A DNA stretch of 51,706 nucleotides from Chitinophagaceae bacterium UBA4857 (GTDB lineage Bacteria > Bacteroidota > Bacteroidia > Chitinophagales > Chitinophagaceae). The notes below the pieces were generated by a model that did no database searches, had not been told where the DNA came from, and saw only the letters and a program-made list of their open reading frames with translations. The translations under genes and the position numbers were made by a program. Shown here in pieces: positions 1 through 8,035 of this stretch. Each line of letters starts with the position of its first letter. Within the stretch, counting starts at the first letter, position 1. The stretch lies in NCBI GenBank assembly GCA_002399735.1, contig DHEF01000045.1, forward strand, positions 25,845 through 77,550, read 5' to 3'.

Positions 1-50
1 GATATTAGTTATTGGATTAGCCTCATTGATGCTCCGTGTTAATGCAGTTG

Positions 51-110
51 AACGGAGCGTCGCAAGGGACGATCAATCAGGGCTATACAGCTGATAAACA
101 AAAAAATAAA
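51..110. repeat. Dispersed gtgcgacgcaa-family repeat, copy 1
   Basis: This copy has the segment gcgtcgcaagggacgat followed by a partial right end (gggctatacagctgataaac). It lies just upstream of the efp promoter. Ten further copies in the window share the cgacgcaa core, always between genes. It is noncoding. Confidence 0.7.
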
Positions 111-150
111 AAACATAAAGGCCTTGTAGCAGGGTAAAAAATGGTTTCCC

Positions 151-158
151 TATCTTTG
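151..158 (+). promoter_or_regulatory. Bacteroidota -7 promoter element of efp
   Basis: TATCTTTG matches the Bacteroidota -7 consensus TAnnTTTG. A TTG lies about 24 bp upstream at 124-126 as a possible -33 element. The efp ATG follows 22 bp downstream, giving a short leader. Confidence 0.65.
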
Positions 159-179
159 CCGCCTTAAAAATAGAGTTTT

Positions 180-746
180 ATGGCAAATACATCGGACATA
201 AGCCGCGGCATGATTCTTAAGCTTGACAATAGTTTATACAGCGTTGTTGAGTTTGGCGAAAACAAAACTGCCCGTGCGGCGGCCAAGGTTTGGGCAAAAT
301 TAAAAGGGGTGGACAATAGCCGCTCTATTGAAAAAACCTGGAACTCAGGTGATACCATTTACCCGGTTCGTGTGGAAAAAAGAGCTTTTCAGTTTTTGTA
401 TAAAGATGATACCGGCTACAATTTTATGGACAACGAAACTTTTGAGCAGATTGCTTTAAACGAAAACATGGTAGATGCTCCTCAGTTTTTAAAAGATGGT
501 CAGGAAGTAAGTGTGGCAATTAACACCGAAACTGAACAACCTATGAGTGTTGAGTTACCGGAGAAAATTGTTTTATTGGTAACTTATACCGAGCCTGGTT
601 TACGTGGCGATACGGCTACCCGTACTTTAAAACCGGCTACCGTTGAAACCGGTGCTACCGTTAACGTTCCTTTGTTTGTAAACGAAGGTGAGTTAATACG
701 TGTTAACGCAAAATCCGGCGAATACGTAGAAAGAGTAAAAGAATAA
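180..746 (+). CDS. efp: Translation elongation factor P, arginine-tip type
   Basis: EF-P binds the ribosome between the P and E sites and relieves stalling at polyproline stretches. The 188 residues match the normal three-domain length: KOW-like domain I (about 1-65), then two OB-fold domains. The C-terminal signature region (GDTATRTLKPATVETGA, followed by the GELIRV block) is intact. In an ungapped comparison with ordinary bacterial EF-P, the loop normally reading K-P-G-K32-G reads K-T-A-R32-A, so the tip residue that is usually a modified lysine is arginine. Arginine tips are known from the EarP/rhamnose branch. No modification gene is visible here. A strong terminator follows. Family assignment is certain; the modification state is unknown. 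Confidence 0.97.
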   Translation: MANTSDISRGMILKLDNSLYSVVEFGENKTARAAAKVWAKLKGVDNSRSIEKTWNSGDTIYPVRVEKRAFQFLYKDDTGYNFMDNETFEQIALNENMVDAPQFLKDGQEVSVAINTETEQPMSVELPEKIVLLVTYTEPGLRGDTATRTLKPATVETGATVNVPLFVNEGELIRVNAKSGEYVERVKE

Positions 747-761
747 TTTATTCGTTTTATA

Positions 762-801
762 AAAAAATGGCCTGAAATTGTACAATTTCAGGCCATTTTT
801 T
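762..801 (+). terminator. Terminator of efp
   Basis: A long perfect inverted repeat (stem AATGGCCTGAAATTG with its complement, two-base loop) ends in a T run about 15 bp after the efp stop. Confidence 0.9.
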
Positions 802-921
802 ATTGTTTTTAACCTTTTTTCGGGCAATTTCGCAAAAAAAGCGTTGATTTGCTTTTGGCTGCAGTTACCTAACTTAGCCTTCTAAATTTTTAACTAACTA
901 ATACCTGTTAAATTGAAACAC

Positions 922-1407
922 ATGGACTTTAAACAGATCCAGGAACTGATCAAAATGATCAACAAGTCGAACATTGGTGAAGTAACCATTGAGCAAAAAG
1001 ACTTTAAAGTAACGATTAAGCAAAAAGAAGATCAAATAACACAAGTTGTAAGTGCTGCCCCTGTTAGTTATGCTCCTCCGGTTGCGCAAGCTGCTCCTGC
1101 AGCCGCACCTGTTGCAACAACTGCAGCTCCTGCCGCAGCAGCCAAGCCTGCTGAAGCTGCCGGTAATCTTATTACGATTAAAAGCCCGATGATTGGTACT
1201 TTCTACCGTAAAGCGGGTCCGGATAAACCAAGTTTTGTGGAGCCTGGTACCGAAGTAGCACCGGGTAAAGTTGTATGTATTATTGAAGCCATGAAGCTGT
1301 TTAACGAAATTGAAAGCGAGGTAAGCGGCAAAATCGTAAAAATTTTAGTTGACGATGCTACTCCGGTAGAATACGACCAACCGTTATTCTTAGTTGAACC
1401 GGCTTAA
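922..1407 (+). CDS. accB: Biotin carboxyl carrier protein of acetyl-CoA carboxylase
   Basis: The protein carries biotin between the biotin carboxylase and carboxyltransferase of acetyl-CoA carboxylase, the first committed step of fatty-acid synthesis. The N-terminal helix (MDFKQIQELIKMINKSNI) is typical of AccB. An Ala/Pro-rich flexible linker spans about residues 45-80. The biotinyl domain holds the EAMKLFNEI motif, with the biotinylated lysine at about residue 125. I chose the ATG at 922 over an in-frame TTG at 913 because AccB proteins normally begin MDFK/MDLK. accC follows after 120 bp, the usual accBC pairing. No accA or accD is in the window. Confidence 0.96.
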   Translation: MDFKQIQELIKMINKSNIGEVTIEQKDFKVTIKQKEDQITQVVSAAPVSYAPPVAQAAPAAAPVATTAAPAAAAKPAEAAGNLITIKSPMIGTFYRKAGPDKPSFVEPGTEVAPGKVVCIIEAMKLFNEIESEVSGKIVKILVDDATPVEYDQPLFLVEPA

Positions 1408-1527
1408 TTTGAAAATGTGCTAATGTGCTAATTTGCTAATGTGCCAATTATGTGGCGCTATTCCTAATCATGCACTTTAAGTCTCCATTACCAAATTTTC
1501 AAATCATCTAATTTTCAAATTAAACTC
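1408..1527. repeat. AT-rich repeated-word spacer between accB and accC
   Basis: The spacer is built from repeated words such as gtgctaatgtgctaatttg and ctaattttcaaatt with a period of roughly 8-11 bases. Similar text occurs at 2931-2970, 14836-14875, 16440-16590, 17518-17560 and on both sides of the gene at 37844. No coding potential is visible. Confidence 0.6.
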
Positions 1528-2865
1528 ATGTTTAAGAAAATATTAATTGCCAACCGTGGCGAAATAGCCCTTCGTGTTATAAGAACCTGTCGTGAGATGG
1601 GTATTAAAACGGTGGCTGTATATTCTACTGCCGATAGAGATAGCTTACATGTAAAATTTGCCGATGAAGCAGTTTGTATTGGTAAGCCTCAAAGCAGCGA
1701 CTCTTACTTAAATATTCCGCATATAATGGCGGCGGCCGAAATTACCAATGCCGATGCCATACATCCCGGTTATGGATTTCTGGCCGAGAATGCTAAGTTT
1801 GCCAATATTTGTAAAGATCATGGTATTAAATTCATTGGGCCAACAGCCGAAATGATTAATAAAATGGGTGACAAAATCACCGCCAAAGAAACCATGATTA
1901 AAGCCGGTGTGCCCGTTGTACCCGGTGGCGAAGGTTTATTACAAAATATTGACGAAGCCAAAAGCCTTGCCCGCGATATGGGTTACCCTGTAATATTAAA
2001 AGCAACTGCCGGTGGTGGTGGCAAGGGTATGCGTATTGTGTGGGAAGAAGCCGACATGGAAAAAGCTTACGATACAGCCAAGGCCGAAGCAGGTGCTGCG
2101 TTTAAAAACGACGGTATTTATATGGAAAAGTTTGTAGAAGAACCACGCCATATAGAAATTCAGGTTGCGGGCGACCAATACGGTACTATTTGTCACTTAA
2201 GCGAGAGAGATTGTTCCATCCAACGTCGTCACCAAAAATTGGTAGAAGAAGCCCCCTCTCCGTTTATGACCGAAGAACTGCGTCACGCAATGGGCGAAGC
2301 CGCTAAAAAAGCAGCCGGTGCCATTGGTTACGAGAGTGTAGGTACTATTGAGTTTCTGGTGGACAAAAACCGCAACTTCTATTTCATGGAAATGAACACC
2401 CGTATACAGGTAGAACACTGTGTTACGGAAGAAGTTATCAATTTTGATTTAATTAAAGAGCAAATCAAAATTGCCATGGGCGAAAAAGTTTCCGGTTTAG
2501 ACCATTTCCCTCAAATGCATTCTATTGAGTGTCGTATTAATGCCGAAGATCCCTATAACGATTTCCGTCCATCACCGGGTAAAATAACCACCTTACACCA
2601 GCCAGGCGGACACGGTGTTCGTGTGGATAGCCACGTATATGCGGGATACGTTATACCTCCGTATTACGATTCCATGATTGGTAAATTAATTACCGTTGCC
2701 CGTACCCGCGACGAAGCCATCGATACCATGTATCGTGCTTTAAGCGAATATGTAATTGAAGGGGTAAAAACAACCATTCCTTTTCACTTGCAATTAATGC
2801 AGGACGAACGTTTCCGCAAAGGCGATTTTAATACCAAATTCCTGGAAACATTTAAATTACAATAA
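1528..2865 (+). CDS. accC: Biotin carboxylase subunit of acetyl-CoA carboxylase
   Basis: The enzyme carboxylates the biotin on AccB using ATP and bicarbonate. The 445-residue length is normal for AccC. The order is: N-terminal domain starting MFKKILIANRGEIALRVIRT; ATP-grasp domain with the glycine-rich loop GGGGKGMR at about 161-168; the RHIEIQV and SERDCSIQRRHQKL segments; the EMNTRIQVEH catalytic segment; and the C-terminal biotin carboxylase domain containing the RINAEDP motif. All expected motifs are present. It sits with accB as a two-gene unit closed by a terminator. Confidence 0.98.
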   Translation: MFKKILIANRGEIALRVIRTCREMGIKTVAVYSTADRDSLHVKFADEAVCIGKPQSSDSYLNIPHIMAAAEITNADAIHPGYGFLAENAKFANICKDHGIKFIGPTAEMINKMGDKITAKETMIKAGVPVVPGGEGLLQNIDEAKSLARDMGYPVILKATAGGGGKGMRIVWEEADMEKAYDTAKAEAGAAFKNDGIYMEKFVEEPRHIEIQVAGDQYGTICHLSERDCSIQRRHQKLVEEAPSPFMTEELRHAMGEAAKKAAGAIGYESVGTIEFLVDKNRNFYFMEMNTRIQVEHCVTEEVINFDLIKEQIKIAMGEKVSGLDHFPQMHSIECRINAEDPYNDFRPSPGKITTLHQPGGHGVRVDSHVYAGYVIPPYYDSMIGKLITVARTRDEAIDTMYRALSEYVIEGVKTTIPFHLQLMQDERFRKGDFNTKFLETFKLQ

Positions 2866-2888
2866 TAAGTTTTTATAAAATTTTTTCT

Positions 2889-2920
2889 AAAAGCTATCTC
2901 TGCAAAGAGGTAGCTTTTTT
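2889..2920 (+). terminator. Terminator of accBC
   Basis: A 12-bp stem (AAAAGCTATCTC pairing with GAGGTAGCTTTT, one G-T pair) is followed by a T run, 23 bp after the accC stop. Confidence 0.85.
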
Positions 2921-2930
2921 ATTTACTGCA

Positions 2931-2970
2931 TTGTCTAATTATCTCATCATCTAATTATCTAATTAATCAG
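2931..2970. repeat. AT-rich repeated-word tract (ctaattat words)
   Basis: Repeats of ctaattatct and catcatctaatt of the same style as the accB-accC spacer. The tract directly precedes the first cagcttttgttcccgc element and so marks the left edge of the accessory block. Confidence 0.5.
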
Positions 2971-3090
2971 GGGCTATCAGCTATAGTAACACCCATCAGC
3001 TTTTGTTCCCGCTTTCTGCAGTAGTGCAACGCCAACCCACGTAGCCATACTTCGTTGCAGCTACAGCTGCCAATCGGGCAGCTTTTCAAC
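2970..3090 (+). repeat. Dispersed cagcttttgttcccgc-family repeat, copy 1
   Basis: The left end gggctatcag...agtaac and core cagcttttgttcccgcttt are followed by a variable middle and a conserved right end (gcagctacagctgcc, atcgggcagc). Copies lie at 32374-32493 in the same orientation and 33979-34123 inverted. The ends are conserved while the centre differs in length and sequence. The rest of the 2866-3281 gap holds no gene that I can support. Confidence 0.75.
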
Positions 3091-3281
3091 TGTATCAATT
3101 ACTTCATCATTTATCATTCACCGGCTTGCAATTATCCTTAAGTATCTCTATCTTCAAACAAGCAACATAACCATTAACTAAGTTCGTGTGACTGAGAATA
3201 GCGAAGCTGTGTATGACAAGTCCATAAAAAATCAATCATATGACTTGCAACTATTTATTACAAAAAAATTGAATAAAAAAA

Positions 3282-3893
3282 ATGAAGACTGTTTTTATCA
3301 TCATAGGACTTATAGTTTTAATAATTGTAATTTTTGCAGTTTATAGAATTGTAAAAGTTAAACGACAGAACAAAAAACTCAACGCCGAACGCTTTGATAG
3401 AATTAAAGAACTCTACGAAAAACTTGAAAGCGGACAAGAACTGACACATAATGATGTTTTGCCTTTTGCGAAAAACTTATTGACAAGACAAACAACATTT
3501 GAACTTTTAGCAGACCACGACAAGACAAATCTGTTTCCGAAAGAATATAATAATTTAGTAGCAGGAGCAGAAAGCAATCTTGCAAATTGGTTAGAGTTCC
3601 CAACTGAACTTGATGCTTGCCCTGACGAGATAGAACATATTAAACGAGTAACTTTTGACTTTGACGGACAGAATAATTTTGTTCATTATGAAGTTTTTAA
3701 ATGTAGAGTTAATGAGCCTCATTGGGCGGCAAAAGACGGTTGGTTTTTAGGTATTGTTGGGCCATACTTTGACGACAGCAAGCCTTATGACTTTCCTCAC
3801 GCAACTTTTTGTAGAATAAGTAGTACATTGGACAAAGTGACTCCAGACGAGGAAGCCAAATGGGTTCACGAAAATATTTCAATGAGACGGTAG
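3282..3893 (+). CDS. Membrane-anchored protein of unknown function
   Basis: I do not recognise this 203-residue protein. A strongly hydrophobic segment at about residues 2-23 is followed by a basic stretch (RIVKVKRQNKK), suggesting a single N-terminal membrane anchor with a cytoplasmic remainder. A short charged helical region follows, then a mixed C-terminal domain with several Trp residues and a DFDGQNNFVHYEVFKCRV segment. It opens the AT-rich accessory block of + strand genes and has no close partner. The start is preceded by an A-rich stretch with no Shine-Dalgarno sequence. Confidence 0.75.
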   Translation: MKTVFIIIGLIVLIIVIFAVYRIVKVKRQNKKLNAERFDRIKELYEKLESGQELTHNDVLPFAKNLLTRQTTFELLADHDKTNLFPKEYNNLVAGAESNLANWLEFPTELDACPDEIEHIKRVTFDFDGQNNFVHYEVFKCRVNEPHWAAKDGWFLGIVGPYFDDSKPYDFPHATFCRISSTLDKVTPDEEAKWVHENISMRR

Positions 3894-3987
3894 ACAACAA
3901 GTCAAGCTATCAACAGTAGCCTCACTACGCTGGCTAGCAAATAATTCCTCATCTTTTTGTCGGAATCAGCTACGGTTCAGTCAGACG

Positions 3988-4038
3988 TAATTCTATTCAG
4001 CAGTAGTTCTTATCTTCACCATCAGTAATTTTATTGGC
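3988..4038 (+). repeat. Intergenic block shared with 5543-5592, copy 1
   Basis: The block (attctatt...cttcaccatcagtaatttt) aligns over about 50 bases, with one gap, to the gap after the next gene, including a shared catcagtaattt. Two gaps between unrelated genes therefore have a common origin, as expected for cassette-like or repeat-mediated gene gain. Confidence 0.55.
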
Positions 4039-4135
4039 CAACAGTATCAGGCTGGACGTTATAAATTCCGGCACAGCAGTAAGCCTTGAAAGTTGTCTGC
4101 AATTTCTGGGAAACGCTCTAATTTTTAAAGGGTTT

Positions 4136-5452
4136 ATGAAAAAGAAAAAGAACACACATAAGAAATCTAAGCCAAAAAGGAATAAAAAATACCAGGGTGC
4201 GTCAGCTCAATCCGCTAAAGACAAAGAGAAAAATGAACAGACTTATCACAAAGCTATTGAGTACATTTCAAATTATTCTAACAAGATAAACTCAATAAAT
4301 AACAGTCTTTCCTTCTTAGACAAACTTCAATATCAAAATAGTCTTTTTAAATCCATAAGTGGTTTTCAGGACCAGTTCTCCACATTTAGCAAGTTTCAAA
4401 CAATGCTTCCTTCAACAAAATATTTAGAAGGTCTTGGAGCAATTGCTGATATTACGAGAAGTTCAACTTTAGGACTTTCTGCACTAAGCAACTTTGATTC
4501 AATTTCAAAAATTACCGATATTTGGTCTAATAGTTTTGACTTGGAGCAACAGGAAAGACTGATAAAAGGTTCTTTGCTTAGTAGTTCATACTTCAAAGCC
4601 TTTGAAATCCCAGACTTTACAAAAACGCTTAATGCTTTCGACAAGACACAAGATTTATTTTCTTATGGTATCCAATCAAGCCTTATAAAAGCTACAGAAC
4701 TTAATCTTTTTGCAGAAAAAAGTCTTTCAAATTTTAATTGGCAAGAGTTAGGTTCACGAATTAGCATTGGTGATTTAGAAAGAAAAACTATTCAAGGTTC
4801 TTTTACAACATTCTCAGATAACTATTCTGCACTCTTAAAATCTTATTCGTCTGACAAAGCAAGCATAATTACAACAAACCCAGAATTAATTAAACTTCCT
4901 TCTATTGAATATTTTACATCTTCAAATCTTGTTGAAGCGATTTCAACAGATGAAAAAATTAGTGCTGAAGAAGAAATTGTAAAGACAGACATTCAGTATG
5001 AGAATGAGTATTCATTACTTCAATGGTTACCAAAAATTGATGACGGTCTTTTAAAGATGTGGAAAGGTGCAGTTGAAGCTTTAAACTCAAACAATGCCGA
5101 CAGAATTAGACATTTTGTGACATCAATTAGAGAGTTGTATACTCACTTATTTCATATTTTAGCACCAGACAAAGACATAACATCTTGGTCGAAAAGTGCA
5201 GACGACTTCCATAATGGACGACCAACACGAAAAGCTCGACTATCTTTTATTTGCAGAAACATTTCGGACGAACCATTCAAAAAGTTCATAGATAAAGATA
5301 TTGAAGCCACAATTGCTTTTATTGATTTATTCCAACGAGGCACACATTCAATTGACCCAACTTTTTCTGACAACCATTTGATAACAATTAAATGCAAAGC
5401 CGAAACCACATTAAGATTTCTTTTAGAGATACACTTTACAACAAACAATTAA
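4136..5452 (+). CDS. Possible pPIWI-associated nuclease-like protein
   Basis: This 438-residue protein has three parts. There is a highly basic N-terminus (MKKKKNTHKKSKPKRNKK), then a long helical, Ser/Phe-rich middle of about 250 residues without recognisable motifs, then a C-terminal domain (about 295-438). That last domain contains WKGAVEALNSNNADRIRHF, SIRELYTHLF, RPTRKARLSF and RGTHS. This pattern resembles, from memory, the predicted pPIWI-associating nuclease (pP_pnuc) domains. No PIWI or RE-family partner is adjacent, so a defence role is only a suggestion. I chose the ATG at 4136 because the upstream in-frame TTG at 4034 would translate through the shared intergenic block. Confidence 0.6.
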   Translation: MKKKKNTHKKSKPKRNKKYQGASAQSAKDKEKNEQTYHKAIEYISNYSNKINSINNSLSFLDKLQYQNSLFKSISGFQDQFSTFSKFQTMLPSTKYLEGLGAIADITRSSTLGLSALSNFDSISKITDIWSNSFDLEQQERLIKGSLLSSSYFKAFEIPDFTKTLNAFDKTQDLFSYGIQSSLIKATELNLFAEKSLSNFNWQELGSRISIGDLERKTIQGSFTTFSDNYSALLKSYSSDKASIITTNPELIKLPSIEYFTSSNLVEAISTDEKISAEEEIVKTDIQYENEYSLLQWLPKIDDGLLKMWKGAVEALNSNNADRIRHFVTSIRELYTHLFHILAPDKDITSWSKSADDFHNGRPTRKARLSFICRNISDEPFKKFIDKDIEATIAFIDLFQRGTHSIDPTFSDNHLITIKCKAETTLRFLLEIHFTTNN

Positions 5453-5542
5453 AACATCAATCAACAAAAGGTTTGCAAAAAGCCTGGCGGACGGAAGGGC
5501 AATCGTCTGTTGTACTACTTTCAGCTAAAATCAGGCTTGACC

Positions 5543-5592
5543 GAATTCTATTTAACTTTTAATTGTTAACTTCAACATCAGTAATTTATTGG
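5543..5592 (+). repeat. Intergenic block shared with 3988-4038, copy 2
   Basis: This is the related partner of the block in the preceding gap (attctatt...cttcaacatcagtaattta). It is followed by ggctgggttcc...aattccagctcagcaac, an imperfect inverted segment that could fold, and then by the next gene. Confidence 0.55.
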
Positions 5593-5673
5593 GCTGGGTT
5601 CCGTGTTTGGAGGTTCTAAAATTCCAGCTCAGCAACAAGCGCTGTACGTTGGCATTAACTTTTTTGACACTCC

Positions 5674-6150
5674 ATGCGACACAAAGTTCTTTTTATAAGC
5701 TTATTACTGACGACTTGCCTAAGTTCATGTTCCTTGCACTATTGGGCATATCTAAGAAACTTGACAGATAGTACAGCAATTGTTGAGGTTTATATTAATG
5801 ACACTACCCATCGTAATAAACTGCCGACTACTATTAACACGGCAAATAAAATTGTAGAATTTAAAAATGGACACCGAAAATATTTTACCGACACAACCAA
5901 TATTGTATGGGTAGACAGCTCACATATCAAAGTTTTTATTAAGCCACAAACGACTATTGACTTTGAGGATATCGCAAGATACTTTTTAAACTCATATCAA
6001 TTAAGCGACATTTCGGTCTTAGTTAGTTCAAAACAATTTACAGACACTTTAATGAACGGCAGAACAGATTTTAGGCATGACAAATTTGTTTATAAGCGAA
6101 ACGGGGTTATACCACCAAGACCTTTATTATATTATGATATTACTAATTAA
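5674..6150 (+). CDS. Small lipoprotein of unknown function
   Basis: The N-terminus (MRHKVLFISLLLTTCLSSCS) is a clear lipoprotein signal with lipobox LSSC, placing the lipidated cysteine at residue 19. The mature part, about 140 residues, is rich in beta-prone and polar residues with no catalytic motif that I recognise. It is probably anchored in the inner or outer membrane facing the periplasm. It stands alone in the accessory block. I see no family match. Confidence 0.7.
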   Translation: MRHKVLFISLLLTTCLSSCSLHYWAYLRNLTDSTAIVEVYINDTTHRNKLPTTINTANKIVEFKNGHRKYFTDTTNIVWVDSSHIKVFIKPQTTIDFEDIARYFLNSYQLSDISVLVSSKQFTDTLMNGRTDFRHDKFVYKRNGVIPPRPLLYYDITN

Positions 6151-6227
6151 CACCATAAGCAATTACAGATTGAACGTTACTAAGTACCAGACCAACAGCA
6201 GGCCTTTCTAGCCGGCAGCAACCACAT

Positions 6228-6389
6228 ATGAAAATTCTACTCTGCATACTTTTCTTTTCAAATATTAGTTTTTCCCAAAACACAATAATTTGGGAAATTA
6301 CTGACACTATTAATAACAAAACATCTTTTGTTGTTGGCACATTTCATAATATAGGCAACTTATTTATTGATACTATTCGCTTGCATTAA
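6228..6389 (+). pseudogene. Truncated TraB/GumN-family secreted protein
   Basis: A 53-codon reading frame starts MKILLCILFFSNISFSQ, a complete secretion signal. It continues NTIIWEITDTINNKTSFVVG and then TFHNIGNLFIDTI. This lines up with the mature N-terminus of the full TraB/GumN protein at 28088 (NTLLWKVTGKDLKQPSYIFG, then TIHMICADD). The frame then stops, so only the first strand-loop segment survives out of roughly 300 residues. The next gene begins five bases after the stop. It looks like the remnant of a gene cut by recombination. It could instead be a translated short protein, but it lacks the rest of the domain. Confidence 0.65.
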
Positions 6390-6393
6390 ATTT

Positions 6394-6654
6394 ATGGACA
6401 AAGAAATACTTGATATTATAAATAAAGATTTTAAAGTCGAACAAAGAGATTCAGTAATTAAAGAATTATCTTCCATAAACGAGAATCATGTAATGGCCAA
6501 ATCTGAATATAATTTAAAGAATACAAGAATGGCTATTTTGTATTTGGCAAAAGGAAATTTGTTACAAGTTGTAACATTGACTGAAAGAGCGAGAATTGAC
6601 TTTCGTGATGTTATTATGTGGGCAACGCAAGAAAAGAATTTAAAAGACAAGTAA
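6394..6654 (+). CDS. Small hypothetical protein
   Basis: This 86-residue acidic/basic helical protein begins MDKEILDIINKDFKVEQRD. Its central part (NTRMAILYLAKGNL, then LTERARIDFRDVIMWA) looks like a compact, well-conserved helical fold, but I cannot name a family. I chose the ATG at 6394 because the upstream in-frame TTG would read back through the TraB-like fragment. No signal peptide is present. It sits five bases after that fragment and 30 bp before the Cdd1-like gene, so the last two may be co-transcribed. Confidence 0.6.
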   Translation: MDKEILDIINKDFKVEQRDSVIKELSSINENHVMAKSEYNLKNTRMAILYLAKGNLLQVVTLTERARIDFRDVIMWATQEKNLKDK

Positions 6655-6684
6655 AACACGACACTACACTGATTTTTTCTAAAA

Positions 6685-7161
6685 ATGAAAAATAAGACAA
6701 ACATAAAATTACCACTGACCGACATAGAGAAAGCAAATTTGAGAAAGAACAAAATCAAAATAGCAAACATTCCTGATTTCGCAACTGACGAGCTGGGAGT
6801 GTTGTTAAATGTTACTATGGAACGAGCAAAAGAAATTCATGCGTTGGCGGAATTTCAAACCGTTCCATCAGTCGGAATAAAATTTGCCGAAGACCTTGTG
6901 TTTTTAGGCTATTACTCACTCTACCAATTAAAAAATAAAGACGGAGCAAAACTTACTGACGAATACGAACATAAAAAAGGGTATTGGGTTGACCCTTGCG
7001 TTGAAGATCAATTCAGGTTAGTGGTAAATTTTGCAAACACAAAGGATAAAACAAAAACCTGGTGGGATTTTACCGAAGAACGTAAAAATTTCCGAACAGA
7101 AAATGGTTATCCCAAAAGCAGACCTCAGCAAGCATGGCACGAAACAGTAGTATTAAAATAA
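6685..7161 (+). CDS. Cdd1-like helix-hairpin-helix protein
   Basis: The 158-residue protein carries a helix-hairpin-helix core: TVPSVGIKFAEDLVFLGYYS followed by LYQLKNKDGAKL. It then has DPCVEDQFRLVVNFA and WWDFTEERK. This order is that of the Cdd1 family (named Pathogenicity locus in Pfam), whose biochemical role is not established. HhH units usually contact DNA non-specifically. The extra N-terminal region (about 1-45) also looks like an HhH-type fold (ELGVLLNVTMERAKEIHALA). It probably acts in the cytoplasm. The family call is from memory of the motif order. Confidence 0.75.
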   Translation: MKNKTNIKLPLTDIEKANLRKNKIKIANIPDFATDELGVLLNVTMERAKEIHALAEFQTVPSVGIKFAEDLVFLGYYSLYQLKNKDGAKLTDEYEHKKGYWVDPCVEDQFRLVVNFANTKDKTKTWWDFTEERKNFRTENGYPKSRPQQAWHETVVLK

Positions 7162-7326
7162 AAGATAAAAGACAGTAGCTAGCAAGCTATTGCCCAAAGC
7201 GAGGCTAAACAGCTTTGAATTGGTATTTGAGCAAGGTTCAATTATCGTTTTTAATTGACTTTTTTTTCTAAGAATTCCCGTCTTAGGCAATATCCACAAA
7301 GTTATGTGTAATTTATTAAAATCTAT

Positions 7327-8001
7327 ATGAGGTTATTTCTCACAATTATTTCGTTAATTAGTCTAATTGCTTGTGAGCAAACAAATTCGAATATTAAAGA
7401 CACTAAAATGATACCTGTATTGACAAAAAACCAAAAGATGGACACTTCATCCTTTTGGAAAATCATTGACTACGGTTTTGAAAGAGGAAATTTCAATAAT
7501 AAGACAAAGGCTCAAGCTATTCTTGAACAATTGACAAAGTTGACTCCTGAACAGATTCAAGAGTTTGAAATTATATTTCAAGCAATGAACAAAAAAGCAA
7601 CAACGCAGGGTGTTTACGCGGCTCAAATTCTGATAGAACAAGGCTCTTCTGATGATAGATTTTATTATTTCCGCTGTTGGCTGATCTCGTTAGGTGAGTA
7701 CAACTTTAATCAGACAATTAAAAACGCAGATCACCTGGCCACTCTCGATATTCCAATAAATGAACAGTACGGTGAATATTATTGCCAGTTTGAAGAGTTA
7801 ATTCCGATGGCAGACAATGCATATGAAATAGTGACGAAAAAGGATCCTTTAACGGATTATACTTTCCCAAGACCTAATGCAGAAAAACTTGGGCTATTCT
7901 ATGACAGCAGTGCTTTGATATATATGACAGATCCCGACTGGAGTGATGACGAAATACGCAAACGACTTCCCAAACTATATAGTAAATACTCAGTGAAATG
8001 A
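7327..8001 (+). CDS. DUF4240-domain lipoprotein
   Basis: The N-terminus (MRLFLTIISLISLIAC) is a lipoprotein signal with Cys16. The following domain has the DUF4240 pattern: an opening FWKIID helix, a Leu-rich helix pair ending TPEQIQEFE, then GSSDDRFYYFRCWLISLG, which is the most conserved part of the family. DUF4240 proteins are usually cytoplasmic and short, so a lipid-anchored version is slightly unusual. The C-terminal tail (about 150-224) contains a PDWSDDEIRKRLPKLY segment often found in this family. Function is unknown. Confidence 0.75.
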   Translation: MRLFLTIISLISLIACEQTNSNIKDTKMIPVLTKNQKMDTSSFWKIIDYGFERGNFNNKTKAQAILEQLTKLTPEQIQEFEIIFQAMNKKATTQGVYAAQILIEQGSSDDRFYYFRCWLISLGEYNFNQTIKNADHLATLDIPINEQYGEYYCQFEELIPMADNAYEIVTKKDPLTDYTFPRPNAEKLGLFYDSSALIYMTDPDWSDDEIRKRLPKLYSKYSVK

Positions 8002-8035
8002 ACTACACGCAAGATTGGATTTTCAGCTATGTTGG

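Noticed and set aside
4034..4135. N-terminal extension of the gene at 4136 from TTG 4034
   Set aside because: It reads through the repeated intergenic block, and the basic MKKKK start at 4136 is a natural N-terminus.
3894..7326. Integron array with attC sites
   Set aside because: The gaps have some inverted symmetry and two share a block, but I could not find consistent RYYYAAC/GTTRRRY core sites, nor an integrase. Reported only as cassette-like.
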